DNA of 64,000 nucleotides from Nitrosomonas nitrosa (GCF_003051105.1 NZ_QAOO01000004.1:62001-126000); one strand, 5' to 3'. Shown: positions 9,330-20,968, numbered from the stretch's first letter. Numbers and translations are program-made. Notes: generated from the sequence alone by a model not told the origin.

Positions 9330-10619
9330 CTATAAAACCGCCAACACAGCACCAACCGTATAAAACGAGCCGAACACGCATATTCTATCATTTTCGCCCG
9401 CACGTTCGCGTGCATATCTGTAAGCGGCTACTGCATCTGGAAAAGAGTGAATCGTACCCTCTTTGGCTATTCCACTATGAATGAATGTCTGGACGATTTC
9501 AGCGGCAGAAGCACCACGCCCCGTATGCGTACTTGCCACCAGCCATTCATCGATATGCTCGCTCATCGCTTGCCCGACAGCAACAATGTCTTTGTCCTTT
9601 AACATCCCAATGACCGCATAAGTATACTGATGAACACCCAATGCGCCAAGATTATCAGCCAATACATGAGCGGCCGCTGGATTATGCGCGACATCCAGAA
9701 TCGTAACAGGCCTGCCAGCCAAAACTTGGAATCTTCCTGGCAAGGATACTTCCAGCAACCCTCGCCGCACATCATTGCTCGTCACTGGCAACCGCTCTCT
9801 CAACGTATCCAAAGCGGCCAAGCAGATGCTGGCATTATTTAATTGATAGTCGCCACGCAAAGCAGGATGCGGTAATGAGTAATACTGCCCCTTCAATCCT
9901 TTGCAACTCCACTGCAGCCTATCGGCCGTATAATCAAAATGAATACCAATATGGAAAAATTTTGCTCCAATGATTTCTATCTGCTCGCGTACTCTCTCCG
10001 GCAAGTCCCGTTCCCCGCAGACCGCAAATTGATCCTTCCTAAATATGCCTATTTTTTCGAGACCGATTGCTTCCCTGGTCTCTCCCAGGTAATCCATATG
10101 ATCCAGATCGATACTGGTCAGAATAGCGCAATCGGCATCAAACACATTGACGGCATCCAAACGTCCGCCTAATCCGACTTCCAAAATCGCAACATCCACG
10201 CTGGCTTCAATGAACAATTGCATCGCTGCGAGTGTGCCAAACTCGAAATAAGTCAAAGAGGTGCCACAGTGAACACGAGCTGATTCAATCGCTGCAAATG
10301 CCTTGCAAAGCGCCTCGTCCGTTACTTCTTCTCGTTCAATACGCACGCGTTCATTGTATCTAAGCAAATGGGGTGAGGTATAACACCCTGTCCGATAGCC
10401 CGCGCAACTGAGTATCGATTCGAGCATAGCGCAGGTCGACCCTTTTCCATTAGTGCCCCCTACAATAATCAGAGGAAATGTAGGAATAAGCCCAGCCGCC
10501 TCGCTGATTTCCCGTACCCGGGTCAACGCCATATCGATCGCTTTGGGATGCAGACACTCAAGATATCGCAACCAATCGTCCAATGAAATTGGATTTACGG
10601 TATTTTCCACTATGAGCAT
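9330..10619 (-). CDS. folC: Bifunctional folylpolyglutamate synthase / dihydrofolate synthase
   Basis: FolC adds glutamate to dihydropteroate and to folates, and belongs to the Mur ligase superfamily. The P-loop GGTNGKGST lies near residue 55. The folate-pocket segment SPHLLRYNERVRI, the EVGLGGRLDAVN motif and the C-terminal DVAHNPAAA motif are all visible. The length of 429 is normal. It follows accD in the trp-acc-fol block and is probably cotranscribed. The start is the ATG at 10619, without a strong ribosome site. Confidence 0.96.
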   Translation of the reverse strand: MLIVENTVNPISLDDWLRYLECLHPKAIDMALTRVREISEAAGLIPTFPLIIVGGTNGKGSTCAMLESILSCAGYRTGCYTSPHLLRYNERVRIEREEVTDEALCKAFAAIESARVHCGTSLTYFEFGTLAAMQLFIEASVDVAILEVGLGGRLDAVNVFDADCAILTSIDLDHMDYLGETREAIGLEKIGIFRKDQFAVCGERDLPERVREQIEIIGAKFFHIGIHFDYTADRLQWSCKGLKGQYYSLPHPALRGDYQLNNASICLAALDTLRERLPVTSNDVRRGLLEVSLPGRFQVLAGRPVTILDVAHNPAAAHVLADNLGALGVHQYTYAVIGMLKDKDIVAVGQAMSEHIDEWLVASTHTGRGASAAEIVQTFIHSGIAKEGTIHSFPDAVAAYRYARERAGENDRICVFGSFYTVGAVLAVL

Positions 10620-10683
10620 TTATTTAGTTGATCGGTACTCATCGATAACCATACATCAAGCACACACGACCAACGGTCTCTTA

Positions 10684-11598
10684 TCAATCGCCTTCTACGC
10701 CCGCCTCACGTATCGGTGCCGCTGCTTGCTGCGCAACGGGTGCCACCATTCGCATCAGCAATGTACATAAATTGGCTAATTTGTCACGCATCTCTCTGCG
10801 ATCCACAATCATATCGATTGCGCCATGTTCTAACAAAAACTCGGCTCTTTGGAAACCATCAGGGAGCGTCTGACGCACTGTCTGCTCTATGACGCGCGGA
10901 CCTGCAAAACCGATCAGGGCACCTGGTTCAGCAATCACGATGTCTCCAATAAAAGCAAAGCTCGCAGACACCCCTCCCATCGTCGGATCAGTCAGTACCG
11001 AGATAAAAGGCAGCTTCTCCTTGCTCATTTGAGTCAACGCAGCCGATGTTTTTGCCATCTGCATCAGCGAAAACAACCCTTCTTGCATGCGGGCGCCCCC
11101 GCTTGCTGTGATGCAGATAAATGGGAGATGCCGCTCAATGCAGACCTGAACAGCGCGAATAAAGCGCTCGCCGACGACCGACCCCATCGATCCCCCCATA
11201 AAACCAAACTCAAAGGCAGCCACAACAACCGGAACTGTTTTGATGCTCCCCTGCATAACCACTAAAGCATCTTCCTCATTGGTACTTTCATGCGCTTGCG
11301 CCAATCGGTCTGTGTAGCGTTTACTGTCTTTGAATTTCAACGGATCTTGCGGTGTAACTTGCTCGCCAATTTCATGACGCCCATCTGGGTCGAGCAATAG
11401 ATCGATTCGTTTTCTAGCAGAAATACGGTTGTGATGACTACATTTGGGGCAAACCTCTAAATTCTTGACCAAATCTGTGTAATACAGCACCGCTTCACAA
11501 GAAGCACATTTGCTCCATAGCCCCCCGGGTACCGCTTTCTTCTCGCCATTTTCTTTACGTTTGATTTTAGGCGGAATAATGCGCTGAAACCAACTCAT
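10684..11598 (-). CDS. accD: Acetyl-CoA carboxylase carboxyltransferase subunit beta
   Basis: AccD is the beta half of the carboxyltransferase that makes malonyl-CoA for fatty acids. A four-cysteine zinc ribbon (Cys31, 34, 50 and 53 from the chosen start) precedes the crotonase-like carboxyltransferase domain, which has [10 protein letters not shown] and [12 protein letters not shown]. The frame is open to 11646, which would overlap trpA. The family start [13 protein letters not shown] at 11598 leaves a 19 bp gap after trpA. The trpA-accD-folC linkage is common in proteobacteria. Confidence 0.97.
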   Translation of the reverse strand: MSWFQRIIPPKIKRKENGEKKAVPGGLWSKCASCEAVLYYTDLVKNLEVCPKCSHHNRISARKRIDLLLDPDGRHEIGEQVTPQDPLKFKDSKRYTDRLAQAHESTNEEDALVVMQGSIKTVPVVVAAFEFGFMGGSMGSVVGERFIRAVQVCIERHLPFICITASGGARMQEGLFSLMQMAKTSAALTQMSKEKLPFISVLTDPTMGGVSASFAFIGDIVIAEPGALIGFAGPRVIEQTVRQTLPDGFQRAEFLLEHGAIDMIVDRREMRDKLANLCTLLMRMVAPVAQQAAAPIREAGVEGD

Positions 11599-11617
11599 TG
11601 TCGCTAACACTCCCCCA

Positions 11618-12433
11618 CTAAGAGAGAGGAACGGCTGCTTGATCAATCGCAGCGCGCAAAGATTTTACCAAGCTATTCACATTGCTTAGTAAAATATCCG
11701 AGGGAGCATTCTCGATTTCCTCGATAATCCGGCTTCCGACCACTACGGCATCAGCCAAACCCGCTACCGCTTTCGCAGTAGCACCATCACGTATCCCAAA
11801 TCCGACGCCGATAGGCACAGAAATAATGGCGCGCACCTCTGCTAGTTTCTTGCGCACGTCGGTCAAATCGAGATGTGACGCGCCCGTGACACCCTTTAGG
11901 GAGACATAGTAAACATACCCTTTGGCTAATTTAGCCACTTTCTCGACCCGTGCCTTGGGGGTAGTAGGTGACAATAAAAAGATCGGATCGATCGACTGAT
12001 GTTCCAACTGATTGACCCATTCCTCGCATTCTTCAGGCGGATAATCAACTATTAACACCCCATCGACACCCGACTCTCTTGCCGCCATCGCAAAACCCTG
12101 ATAACCCATCGCCTCGATCGGATTAGCATAACCCATCAATACGACCGGCGTGGTTTGATCGGCTTTTCTGAATTCAGCAACCATGGCTAATACATCCTTT
12201 AGGCCCACCCCATGCTGCAACGCTCTCTCGGAAGAGCGCTGAATAGTCGGCCCATCTGCCATCGGATCTGAAAAAGGCACGCCGAGTTCAATAATATCTG
12301 CCCCTGCTTGCACCAACTCGTGCATTAAACGCACAGTCATTGCAGGCTCTGGATCACCTGCGGTAATAAAAGGAATGAGCGCTTTTTTATTCTGAGCACC
12401 CAGGGAAGAGAAAGTCGATGCGATACGATTCAT
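11618..12433 (-). CDS. trpA: Tryptophan synthase alpha subunit
   Basis: TrpA cleaves indole-3-glycerol phosphate to indole, which passes through a tunnel to TrpB. The TIM-barrel catalytic pair is present at the classical positions, Glu49 ([10 protein letters not shown]) and Asp60 (PMADGP). The phosphate-binding GVGFGIRDG segment is near residue 213. The length of 271 is normal. It is the third trp gene here, 93 bp after trpB and just before accD. Confidence 0.97.
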   Translation of the reverse strand: MNRIASTFSSLGAQNKKALIPFITAGDPEPAMTVRLMHELVQAGADIIELGVPFSDPMADGPTIQRSSERALQHGVGLKDVLAMVAEFRKADQTTPVVLMGYANPIEAMGYQGFAMAARESGVDGVLIVDYPPEECEEWVNQLEHQSIDPIFLLSPTTPKARVEKVAKLAKGYVYYVSLKGVTGASHLDLTDVRKKLAEVRAIISVPIGVGFGIRDGATAKAVAGLADAVVVGSRIIEEIENAPSDILLSNVNSLVKSLRAAIDQAAVPLS

Positions 12434-12526
12434 CTTTAAAAGGCGTTAAATGAGTGTAAAACCCGAATTGTTGGAAAGTTTAGAAACGAAAATTGTTTGA
12501 TGAATCTTCACACAAGAAGCATTCAT

Positions 12527-13726
12527 TTAGAGATCTATCCCAGACTGTTGAGCAACGGTCACCATATCTTTATCACCTCTGCCTGACAGATTAACCAACA
12601 ACAATTTGTCTTTCCCCAGTGTCGGTGCGAGCTTCGCGGCATAAGCCAACGCATGACTCGATTCAAGGGCGGGAATAATACCCTCAAAACGGCAAAGCGC
12701 ATGAAACGCAGACAACGCTTCTTCATCCGTTACAGCGACGTATTCCGCACGACCACTATCTTTGAGCCATGCATGCTCGGGGCCGACGCCCGGATAGTCC
12801 AATCCAGCAGAAATGGAATGTGTTTCGATGATTTGACCATTGTCATCTTGAATCAAATAAGTACGATTGCCATGCAATACGCCTGGCCTACCGGTCACTA
12901 AGGTTGCAGCATGCTGATTGGTATCCACGCCTTTACCCGCTGCCTCCACGCCTATCATACGAATTTCATCATTATCGATATAAGGATAAAACAAGCCAAT
13001 CGCATTCGATCCCCCTCCTACGCAGGCAATGAGCGCATCGGGCTGTCGACCGTATTCCTCTGTCATTTGTATTTTGGCTTCTCTTCCAATTACAGCCTGA
13101 AAATCCCGTACCATCATCGGATAAGGATGCGGGCCTGCCACGGTTCCAATAATGTAATAGGTATTTTCGACGTTGGTCACCCAATCTCGCATTGCTTCAT
13201 TTAATGCATCCTTGAGCGTACGCGAGCCGGATTCGACCGGTATAACGGTTGCGCCCAGCAATTTCATGCGATAAACATTGGTTGCTTGCCGTTTTACATC
13301 CTCTGAACCCATATAAACGATGCACTCCATACCGTAACGGGCAGCAACCGTTGCGCTGGCCACGCCATGTTGCCCCGCTCCCGTTTCAGCGATCACGCGC
13401 GTTTTACCCATGCGTTTCGCAAGTAATGCTTGTCCTACGGTATTGTTGATCTTATGGGCCCCCGTATGATTCAGGTCCTCCCGCTTGAGCAGAATCTGCG
13501 CGCCACCGAGATGAGCCGACCAACGTTTGGCATGATATATTGGCGTGGGGCGACCGACATAGTGTCTGAGCTCATGTGAAAATTCTGCCTGAAAATCGAC
13601 ATCATCCCGAAAATGCTGATACTGAGCGAGCAATTCTTCTAGCGCTGCGATCAGAGTTTCTGCTACAAACGTCCCACCATAGGGTCCAAAATGACCCCGC
13701 TTGTCTGGAAGATCATAAATCTTCAC
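12527..13726 (-). CDS. trpB: Tryptophan synthase beta subunit
   Basis: TrpB joins indole and serine using PLP. From the chosen GTG start the PLP lysine is Lys92 in [10 protein letters not shown], and the phosphate-binding loop [10 protein letters not shown] is present. The frame stays open to 13807, which would overlap trpF by 95 bp. The GTG at 13726 has AGGAG nine bases upstream and gives [18 protein letters not shown], the family N-terminus, and a normal 399-residue protein. It overlaps the trpF end by 14 bp, so translation is probably coupled. Confidence 0.97.
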   Translation of the reverse strand: MKIYDLPDKRGHFGPYGGTFVAETLIAALEELLAQYQHFRDDVDFQAEFSHELRHYVGRPTPIYHAKRWSAHLGGAQILLKREDLNHTGAHKINNTVGQALLAKRMGKTRVIAETGAGQHGVASATVAARYGMECIVYMGSEDVKRQATNVYRMKLLGATVIPVESGSRTLKDALNEAMRDWVTNVENTYYIIGTVAGPHPYPMMVRDFQAVIGREAKIQMTEEYGRQPDALIACVGGGSNAIGLFYPYIDNDEIRMIGVEAAGKGVDTNQHAATLVTGRPGVLHGNRTYLIQDDNGQIIETHSISAGLDYPGVGPEHAWLKDSGRAEYVAVTDEEALSAFHALCRFEGIIPALESSHALAYAAKLAPTLGKDKLLLVNLSGRGDKDMVTVAQQSGIDL

Positions 13727-14339
13727 AATTTTTGACTCCTTGCATGAAAGCAGAAATTTTATTGACGTCCTTAATACCCTTAGCGATCTCAACGCCGCTG
13801 GATACATCCACCGCCCATGGCCTTACCTGCTTGATCGCAGGCATGACATTGTCAGGATTGAGCCCTCCCGAAAGAACAAGCGGCAAAGGAAAATCTGTTG
13901 GGATCAGGCCCCAGTCAAACACTTGGCCCGTTCCACCTGGCATACCCGCCGTATAGGTATCTAATAACAACCCTTTGGCGTTTTGGTAAAGCTTCACATA
14001 TTGTAACAAATCCACCCCTTCCCGCACACGCAAAGCTTTAATATAAGGCAATCTAAATTGGCTGCAAAAATCGGGTAATTCTTCACCATGAAACTGCAAC
14101 AAGCTCAAACCGGCTGTGACAGCCGTTTCCTCCACCCAATCTGGTGAGGGATCGACATAAACACCGACTGTGCTCACAAAGGGTGGCAATCTGGAGGCTA
14201 TTTCACGTGCTTGGGCGGGCGCAACGGATCGAGCGCTTTGATCCCAAAATACGAACCCTATCGCGTCCGCACCATGCCGAGCTGCGGCAAGCGCATCCTC
14301 TACACGCGTAATTCCGCATACTTTCACTCGAACCCGCAT
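13713..14339 (-). CDS. trpF: Phosphoribosylanthranilate isomerase
   Basis: TrpF performs the Amadori rearrangement of phosphoribosylanthranilate to CdRP. The catalytic Cys8 is in [12 protein letters not shown], the catalytic Asp is in LLLDTY, and the phosphate site is in [10 protein letters not shown] and VDVSSGVE. At 208 residues it is a normal single-function TIM barrel. A purine-rich GGGGCGC precedes the ATG. It starts the trpF-trpB-trpA run; the other trp genes are outside the window. Confidence 0.97.
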   Translation of the reverse strand: MRVRVKVCGITRVEDALAAARHGADAIGFVFWDQSARSVAPAQAREIASRLPPFVSTVGVYVDPSPDWVEETAVTAGLSLLQFHGEELPDFCSQFRLPYIKALRVREGVDLLQYVKLYQNAKGLLLDTYTAGMPGGTGQVFDWGLIPTDFPLPLVLSGGLNPDNVMPAIKQVRPWAVDVSSGVEIAKGIKDVNKISAFMQGVKNCEDL

Positions 14340-14421
14340 GCGCCCCTATCCCCTTTTGTAATATATAAACGACACCGCATCAGCGCCGTTTGCAAAAACA
14401 TATCAACAGTTTCGACCATCG

Positions 14422-15249
14422 CTATTTACAGTCTGATTGATCCATCCGGGACACCACCGGCAGTGGGGTTGAAAAAGAAAGCGATCGAGAATCAGGTAAT
14501 TTCCATTTTTCATCGTATGTCACACCTGCAAGATATAAACCATGCGGAGAAAAGGTCGGTGCAGCTTGCGTCCGATCGCGGTTTTTCATCAATTCCCGCA
14601 TCCAATCAGGCGAATATTTTTCTTGTCCAACATAGATTAGGCTACCCACTATGTTACGTACCATGTGATGCAAAAAACCGTTTGCCCGAAACTCGAAGAG
14701 AACAAGATGTCCTTGCTGCCTAACATCAACCATCGTCATAGTTCTAACTGGATTCTTTGCTTGGCACTCGGCGGTACGAAAAGCGCTGAAATCATGCTCT
14801 CCCAGCAACATATCCGCCGCCCGCTGCATTTTCTCAAGATCCAAGGGGCCATGAAACCAACCGACTCTACCCTGACAAAGCCCGGGACGAACCGGATGAT
14901 TGAGCAAGCAATAAAGATAACGCCGCTCAATCGCACAATAACGGGCATGAAAAGTCTCATCAACTTCTGATGCCCAAAGCACCGCGATATCCTCTGGTAA
15001 AAACGCATTGACGCCACGTACCCAAGCACTCAATGGCCGTTGCGCAACGGTCTCGAAATGTACAACCTGATAGAGCGCATGAACACCCGCATCTGTCCGA
15101 CCCGCGGCAATAACACGCGTTTCTATGCCAGCGATTTGAGAAACAGCAGCTTCCAATTCACTTTGGATAGAACGGCAAGCGGGCTGGTTTTGCCAACCGT
15201 GATAATGCTCTCCATTATATTCTAGAACGAGAACGATTTTCACATGCAT
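14422..15249 (-). CDS. truA: tRNA pseudouridine(38-40) synthase
   Basis: TruA makes pseudouridine at positions 38-40 of tRNA anticodon arms. The catalytic aspartate is Asp53 in AAGRTDAGVHAL. The later FRANGFLHHMVRNIVG segment is a TruA signature. Length 275 is normal. It lies between fimV and trpF, an order common in beta- and gammaproteobacteria. A GTG two codons in (15243) is an alternative start; the ATG at 15249 is kept. Confidence 0.96.
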   Translation of the reverse strand: MHVKIVLVLEYNGEHYHGWQNQPACRSIQSELEAAVSQIAGIETRVIAAGRTDAGVHALYQVVHFETVAQRPLSAWVRGVNAFLPEDIAVLWASEVDETFHARYCAIERRYLYCLLNHPVRPGLCQGRVGWFHGPLDLEKMQRAADMLLGEHDFSAFRTAECQAKNPVRTMTMVDVRQQGHLVLFEFRANGFLHHMVRNIVGSLIYVGQEKYSPDWMRELMKNRDRTQAAPTFSPHGLYLAGVTYDEKWKLPDSRSLSFSTPLPVVSRMDQSDCK

Positions 15250-15316
15250 ACGACGTTAACGATGCTGAAATATTCTTGGCTCTGTTTAATAGGCGCACTC
15301 AACCCTTAACCTATTG

Positions 15317-17785
15317 TTACTTCAAGCTATCCAGCATTGATCGTGCAGTTGCCTGCTGTGATTCAGTCCCCTCCCGCAGGACCTCTTCCAGGATTTCCTG
15401 AGCACCTTCGATATCCTTCATTTCCAGATAAGCCTTGGCTAAATCAATTTTGACTGCGACCTCATCCCAAGGGATATCATTTTGGTTATCCGTCTGAGCG
15501 TTATCATCTTTGGCCTTTTCAGGTTCATCATCTAAATCCAGTTTTATCTCACTCAGATCGAACGTCAGGACATGTCGATCATCTTCCTGTTGCGAGGAAG
15601 TCACAGTTTCATCGTTCGATGGCGTCGTAGGGGATTCGGATGCGATCTCTCCAGGAAAATCCAGCTCAAAGGGTATTCCCGCATCATCAGGGGAAGTATC
15701 GGTCTTCCGAGGCGAGTCTTCCTTTTCATCTTGCTCAGGCGCTGAACTTAAAGTGAACTCAAGATCAGGCACCGCCGCCGCCTTCTCACGTCCCTGTTCT
15801 GACGCATCCGGTACAATTTCCTGGTCTTTCAGTTCAGCCGCACCATGGTGAGGGCTATCTTTGATATCGAATTGAATATCATGAACTTGTTCAGCCAAAT
15901 TCTCGGTTGGTGTCTCACTCGATGTTTCGACAGGCGACTCTTTCGGGGAAGACGGCGCAATGCCTGCTTGATGGCTTGCCAAATCCTTGCCTTGATCGAC
16001 CACCACGTTTTCAGTCATATTCTTTCCGAAAAAGAACCCAGCGGCTGATTCGGATAACCCGCCTTCCCGCTTTTCAATATTGAATTTGGCTTCTTCAGAA
16101 AATTCAACGAACGATTCTTTGTCATTATGCTGCCGATCACTCAAAACTGCCGGTACTGTCTCTGCTGCTGTCATCGAAGTCGCCGCCGTAGCGTGTGTGG
16201 TCTTGCTATTACCCTCCGGCTCCTCATCAACATAATCAAAGAGATGATCCATCTCATCCTTTTGATTTCTTCTCCGGCGCAGAATAGAAATACCCAGCCA
16301 ACCTGTGAGCAGTGCGGCAAGCACTCCACCCGTCACTTCCAAGTTTTCTGCAACAAAATCTATAATTTGATCTAATAAAGCCATTTCGACTGCACTAGTA
16401 GACTCGAACTCGGGCAGTCCAACTTGGTCTGCAGCTTCCATGACTTCAGATTGTGCAGCCACGGTTGTTTCAGCATGCTCAGCATCCGTCTTTTCATTCA
16501 CTTCTTCAGGCATTATTGCGTCAGTCATTACACCATCATCTGGCACAAGGTGTTCTTCTGAGGATGGTGATGACTCTGCTTGGGGGGATAACTGCTCTGC
16601 CCTTGCCTGAATTTCTGCCATACCCGTTCCCTTAATTTCGATCAGGCGTTGCAATCGTTCGATATTTTGCTCCAGCAAAGTTATGCGCTCATTGGCTTCT
16701 TGGAGTGCACGTTCTTTTGCAATGGCATCTTCTTCCATCATGCGCAAATAATCTTGGGTAGCACTGTTTTTACCACCAACAAATTCGCCATTATCTTGGA
16801 AGCTCGAGGGAGACTGTCCCTTTGACAAAATCAATACTTCCTCGGAGGGCGCGTTCTTGGATAAAGGACTGTCCTCTTCAATCGTTGTCGATATTTTCCC
16901 CTCTGCCGACTGCTTCAGGTCGGCTCTCACTGAAGTATTCGTTGAAGTGCTCGTTGCAGCTTCTGCTATTCTTTGCCGATAAGCATGCCAATTAGCGGTT
17001 TGGGCCTTAATTTCCTGGCTTGCTTCTCTCTGGCTAACCGATGCAATCTCGCTCTGCTGGGGAATCCGCAGAATGGATCCCACTTTGAGCAAATTCATAT
17101 TATTTTCAAAGAAAGCATCACGATTAGCCTGATACAACGCAACCAACATTTGGTTTAAGTCAATCCCTTCTGGCGCAACTTGTTTTGCGATTTTAGTCAG
17201 TGTCTCTCCTCGTTCAACAGGGCCATAGGTAGCCGGCCCCGGTTTATAAGACGCTTCTTTGCTATTAATCGCTGTCTTTTGGCTATTGCGCTCATGCGGC
17301 TGAATCGTTTCAGTGGCGCTAGAAGTGGCTTGCAGCGAGCTACTTGCACGCTGCACAACTGGAACTACAGGCTCATTGAGCTCGGTTTCTGCTGGATCCA
17401 GTAACACCGTATATTCACGCAGCAGGCGTCCCGAAGAAGATCCGCTCAGCTCTACCAGCAGGTTGATGAATGGCTCATTGATCGATTGTGTAGAAGCAAC
17501 GTGTATATAGGGTTGACCATTGACACGCTTCTCAATTGAAACACGCAATGAGGCATGATAAGGGGCATAGATCATGCCGGCTTGATTAAATGCCTCGGGC
17601 GAAGCCACACGTGCCGCTAAGGAGGGCAGTTCACCTTCATCAACTGAAACCAGCTCGATTTCCGCTTTGAAGGGTTGTCCCAGCGATGAACCCAAGGTCA
17701 ACTTGCCTAATCCGGCCGCATTTACTAGCCAAGGCATCAAGCATAAAATCATTACCCAGCCGACTTTCAAACAAATCTTGCTCAC
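15317..17785 (-). CDS. fimV: FimV/HubP-like polar-hub protein with LysM domain
   Basis: FimV-family proteins are inner-membrane polar organisers that bind peptidoglycan and help type IV pilus and motility functions. A signal peptide (about 1-23) is followed by the FimV N-terminal domain (GLGKLTLGSSLGQPF, then repeats to about 130). A LysM domain (about 190-245, ending GSILRIP) comes next. A coiled coil (about 340-395) precedes one membrane helix near 485-502. A long acidic cytoplasmic region follows, and the protein ends with a TPR-like FimV C-terminal motif (KIDLAKAYLEMKDIEGAQ). The 822 residues make a medium-length member. It lies between asd and truA as in Pseudomonas. Confidence 0.93.
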   Translation of the reverse strand: MSKICLKVGWVMILCLMPWLVNAAGLGKLTLGSSLGQPFKAEIELVSVDEGELPSLAARVASPEAFNQAGMIYAPYHASLRVSIEKRVNGQPYIHVASTQSINEPFINLLVELSGSSSGRLLREYTVLLDPAETELNEPVVPVVQRASSSLQATSSATETIQPHERNSQKTAINSKEASYKPGPATYGPVERGETLTKIAKQVAPEGIDLNQMLVALYQANRDAFFENNMNLLKVGSILRIPQQSEIASVSQREASQEIKAQTANWHAYRQRIAEAATSTSTNTSVRADLKQSAEGKISTTIEEDSPLSKNAPSEEVLILSKGQSPSSFQDNGEFVGGKNSATQDYLRMMEEDAIAKERALQEANERITLLEQNIERLQRLIEIKGTGMAEIQARAEQLSPQAESSPSSEEHLVPDDGVMTDAIMPEEVNEKTDAEHAETTVAAQSEVMEAADQVGLPEFESTSAVEMALLDQIIDFVAENLEVTGGVLAALLTGWLGISILRRRRNQKDEMDHLFDYVDEEPEGNSKTTHATAATSMTAAETVPAVLSDRQHNDKESFVEFSEEAKFNIEKREGGLSESAAGFFFGKNMTENVVVDQGKDLASHQAGIAPSSPKESPVETSSETPTENLAEQVHDIQFDIKDSPHHGAAELKDQEIVPDASEQGREKAAAVPDLEFTLSSAPEQDEKEDSPRKTDTSPDDAGIPFELDFPGEIASESPTTPSNDETVTSSQQEDDRHVLTFDLSEIKLDLDDEPEKAKDDNAQTDNQNDIPWDEVAVKIDLAKAYLEMKDIEGAQEILEEVLREGTESQQATARSMLDSLK

Positions 17786-17963
17786 AGGGATATCCTCACA
17801 TTTCTTAGCATTAAATACGTGCCAGCACGGGTCATATTGGCGAAAGAAATACCTTGTACCTTAGGTTGATCACGGTAATTGAGAAAGCCTAGGTGATTGG
17901 AGCAAAACGCGCCAAAATAAAAAATGTGCTATTTCTCCTCTTGCTGCACAATGGATAAAACCG

Positions 17964-19076
17964 TTAATGCTCGATCAGTATTCGTAGCATTCTGCGCAGT
18001 GGCTCTGCCGCCCCCCACAAAAGCTGATCGCCCACCGTAAAAGCGGAGAGATATTCTCCTCCCATATTCAGCTTGCGCAATCTCCCAACGTGGACGTCTA
18101 ATTTACCGTTAACGGCAACTGGCGTCAGTTCTTTTGTAGTCATTTCGCGTTCATTTGGAATGACCCGCACCCAATCATTGGACTGAGCGATCACATCTTC
18201 AATTTCATCCAACGGAATATCCTGCTTAAGCTTGATCGTCAAAGCTTGACTATGGCAGCGCATTGCACCGACACGCACGCAAATGCCATCGACGGGCACA
18301 GGCGTATCCGCTCGCCCCAGGATCTTATTCGTCTCAGCTTGGCCTTTCCACTCTTCACGGCTCTGCCCATGCTCAACTTCTTTATCTATCCATGGAATCA
18401 GGCTGCCAGCCAATGGCACGCCAAAGTGCTCGGCAGGAAAATTCTTATCACGCAGCTTCTCAGCCACTTCCCGATCGATATCTAGAATACTTGAGGCCGG
18501 ATCATTGAGCAGATCCTCGGCCACGCGATGCGTTTCTCCCATCTGCTGGAGCAATTCGCGCATGTTTTGCGCCCCCGCACCGGAAGCAGCCTGATAAGTC
18601 ATCGCGCTCATCCAATCTACCATGTTCTTATCGAACAACCCACCCACTGCCATCAGCATCAAGCTGACCGTGCAGTTACCGCCAATGTAATTCTTGACAC
18701 CCTCATGCATGGCTTGTTTGATAACAGGCATATTGATGGGATCCAGTATGATGACAGCATCATCTCTCATTCTAAGCGCAGATGCAGCATCGATCCAATA
18801 CCCTTTCCAGCCAGATTCTCGCAACTTACCAAAAATCTCGTTGGTATAATCGCCTCCTTGACAAGAAAGGATAATATTCATCTGCTTTAGTTTCGCAATA
18901 TCGTATGCATCTTGAAGAGGCGAAACACCTTTGCCGACATCCGGCCCGTCTCCCCCCTTCTGAGATGTCGTGAAAAATACGGGCTCTATCAATGAAAAAT
19001 CATCTTCCTCACGCATTCGTTGCATGAGTACAGAACCTACCATTCCGCGCCAACCCACAAAGCCCACTTGTTTCAT
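17964..19076 (-). CDS. asd: Aspartate-semialdehyde dehydrogenase
   Basis: Asd reduces aspartyl phosphate to aspartate semialdehyde, feeding lysine/diaminopimelate, threonine and methionine synthesis. The NADP-binding start is [11 protein letters not shown]. The catalytic cysteine is Cys135 in GGNCTVSLM, the same residue number as in E. coli. The acceptor-site segment with [14 protein letters not shown] sequence ([17 protein letters not shown]) follows. Length 370 places it with the Gram-negative class. It sits between leuB and fimV. Confidence 0.97.
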   Translation of the reverse strand: MKQVGFVGWRGMVGSVLMQRMREEDDFSLIEPVFFTTSQKGGDGPDVGKGVSPLQDAYDIAKLKQMNIILSCQGGDYTNEIFGKLRESGWKGYWIDAASALRMRDDAVIILDPINMPVIKQAMHEGVKNYIGGNCTVSLMLMAVGGLFDKNMVDWMSAMTYQAASGAGAQNMRELLQQMGETHRVAEDLLNDPASSILDIDREVAEKLRDKNFPAEHFGVPLAGSLIPWIDKEVEHGQSREEWKGQAETNKILGRADTPVPVDGICVRVGAMRCHSQALTIKLKQDIPLDEIEDVIAQSNDWVRVIPNEREMTTKELTPVAVNGKLDVHVGRLRKLNMGGEYLSAFTVGDQLLWGAAEPLRRMLRILIEH

Positions 19077-19150
19077 TTAGTTTTCTATAACCTTTTACGC
19101 TGAAAAATATTGATGATTGAATCTCTTGCAATCTTGTAATTTGGGGAATT

Positions 19151-19174
19151 CAATGCCGATCACAATGCCGATCA
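19151..19174. repeat. 12-bp perfect tandem duplication between asd and leuB
   Basis: Two adjacent copies of CAATGCCGATCA occupy 19151-19162 and 19163-19174. A partial third copy (ATGCCGAT) lies near 19224. The repeat is in the 156 bp leuB-asd spacer, close to a terminator-like hairpin. The function is unknown; simple slippage is the likeliest origin. Confidence 0.7.
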
Positions 19175-19212
19175 ATAAAGCAAGCGACTCTTCTCAAAAC
19201 GAGGATGCTTGC
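19173..19212 (-). terminator. Possible intrinsic terminator after leuB
   Basis: Reading the minus strand, GCAAGC (19212-19207) pairs with GCTTGC (19185-19180), and an inner CTC/GAG pair closes a T-rich loop. It is followed by TTTATTG. It sits about 20 bp after the leuB stop. The stem is short and the U-run weak, so asd may still be reached by read-through. Confidence 0.35.
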
Positions 19213-19232
19213 CCCCACTGGTCGATGCCGAT

Positions 19233-20294
19233 TTACAAGCTCGCCAACACGGCCTCCCCCATCTCTGCCGTCCCCACCTTTTGCGTACCCGGCTCAAAAA
19301 TATCATGGGTACGGTACCCTTGCGCCAATACCTTACCAACTGCACCTTCTATACGCAAAGCCGCTTCTTCCTGGGCAAACGTGTAGCGCAACATCATCGC
19401 TACTGAGAGGATCGTTGCGAGCGGATTCGCGATATTTTTCCCTGCAATATCGGGTGCGGATCCGTGAATGGGCTCATATAGCCCCTTATTTTGATCATCG
19501 AGCGATGCGGAAGGTAACATACCGATTGAACCTGTCAGCATTGAAGCTTCATCGGACAAGATATCACCAAACATGTTCCCCGTGACGATCACATCAAACT
19601 GCTTGGGATCGCGTACTAATTGCATGGCGGCATTATCCACCAACATATGTGACAAACTGACATCCGGATACGCCGCTGCGGTCTCCGAAACTACATCGCG
19701 CCACAGCTGTGTACACTCCAACACATTCATTTTATCCACCGAACACAACCGACCTTTGCGTTTCCGCGCAGCTTGAAAAGCAACGTGCGCAATTCGGCGT
19801 ATTTCCATCTCCGAGTAAATCATCGTATTGAATCCAACGCGCTGCCCATCGCGTTGCTCGATCCCGCGCGGCTGACCGAAATAGATATCACCGGTCAGCT
19901 CGCGTACGATCAAAATGTCCAGCCCCGAAACAATCTCTGGTTTTAAGCTCGAGGCGCTCGCCAATTCAGGGTATAAGATTGCAGGCCGCAGGTTAGCAAA
20001 CAGATTCAATGCCTTGCGGATAGCCAGCAACCCCTGCTCAGGACGCTTCTCGCGAGGCAGACTATCGTAGCGCGGACCACCGACCGCACCCAACAGCACG
20101 GCATCGGCTTGCGCAACAAGTTGACGAGTCACCTCCGGGAAGGGCTCCCCGGTTGCGTCCACGGCACAACCTCCAAGCAGACCGGGCTCCAGCTCGAATT
20201 TCAATCCATCGGATTTAAGCGCCAATAGTATGCGTTCCGCTTGGGCAATAATTTCCGGACCAATGCCATCCCCTGCCAAAACAGCTATTTTCAT
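19233..20294 (-). CDS. leuB: 3-isopropylmalate dehydrogenase
   Basis: LeuB oxidises and decarboxylates 3-isopropylmalate in leucine synthesis, using NAD+. The N-terminal [12 protein letters not shown] motif is present, as are the substrate loop [14 protein letters not shown] and the metal/NAD region [14 protein letters not shown] with [14 protein letters not shown]. Length 353 is usual. It follows leuD by 26 bp in the leuC-leuD-leuB operon and is probably the last gene, given the hairpin just downstream. Confidence 0.97.
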   Translation of the reverse strand: MKIAVLAGDGIGPEIIAQAERILLALKSDGLKFELEPGLLGGCAVDATGEPFPEVTRQLVAQADAVLLGAVGGPRYDSLPREKRPEQGLLAIRKALNLFANLRPAILYPELASASSLKPEIVSGLDILIVRELTGDIYFGQPRGIEQRDGQRVGFNTMIYSEMEIRRIAHVAFQAARKRKGRLCSVDKMNVLECTQLWRDVVSETAAAYPDVSLSHMLVDNAAMQLVRDPKQFDVIVTGNMFGDILSDEASMLTGSIGMLPSASLDDQNKGLYEPIHGSAPDIAGKNIANPLATILSVAMMLRYTFAQEEAALRIEGAVGKVLAQGYRTHDIFEPGTQKVGTAEMGEAVLASL

Positions 20295-20320
20295 ATTTTG
20301 TTTACACCGGTAAATTGATA

Positions 20321-20965
20321 TCAGGCAAATAACCAGGGCTGCGTCTCTCGTCGCTTTTCCTCAAACTGCCTGATTTTATCAGCATGTTGTAAAGTCAAGC
20401 CGATCTCATCCAACCCATTGATCAGACAATACTTCCTGAACGGATCAATCTCAAAACCATAGCTTTCATTGCTCGGCGTGGTAACTGTTTGAGCTGCCAA
20501 ATCCACAGTCAAACGATATCCGCTGGTCGCCATGACTTCTTCAATGAGCTTATCCACGACTTTTCCATCCAGAATGATCGGCAGCAAACCAATTTTAAAG
20601 CAGTTATTGAAAAAGATATCTGCGAAACTGGGCGCAATGATCACTTCAAAACCATAATCCTGCAACGCCCAGGGCGCATGTTCCCGGCTCGATCCGCATC
20701 CAAAATTATCGCGCGTTATTAAAATCTGCGCGCCTTGGTAACGAGGCTGATTTAAAATAAAGTCAGGGTTAATCTTACGCTGTGAAGCATCCATCCCTGG
20801 CTCGCCCCGATCCAGATACCGCCATTCATCGAATAGATTCTGACCAAACCCGGACCGTTTGATCGATTTCAGGAATTGTTTGGGAATGATGGCATCGGTA
20901 TCCACGTTAGCGCGGTCGAGCGGAACCACCAATCCCTTGCAGTGCTCGAATTTTTTCATTGTCAT
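20321..20965 (-). CDS. leuD: 3-isopropylmalate dehydratase small subunit
   Basis: LeuD is the swivelling small subunit of isopropylmalate isomerase and works with LeuC. Typical segments are [17 protein letters not shown] near the start and [15 protein letters not shown] in the middle. Length 214 fits the longer proteobacterial LeuD type. Two ATGs (20965 and 20959) are possible starts. Both lie just after the stop of the entericidin-like gene, so translation is probably coupled to it. Confidence 0.97.
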   Translation of the reverse strand: MTMKKFEHCKGLVVPLDRANVDTDAIIPKQFLKSIKRSGFGQNLFDEWRYLDRGEPGMDASQRKINPDFILNQPRYQGAQILITRDNFGCGSSREHAPWALQDYGFEVIIAPSFADIFFNNCFKIGLLPIILDGKVVDKLIEEVMATSGYRLTVDLAAQTVTTPSNESYGFEIDPFRKYCLINGLDEIGLTLQHADKIRQFEEKRRETQPWLFA

Positions 20966-20968
20966 ATT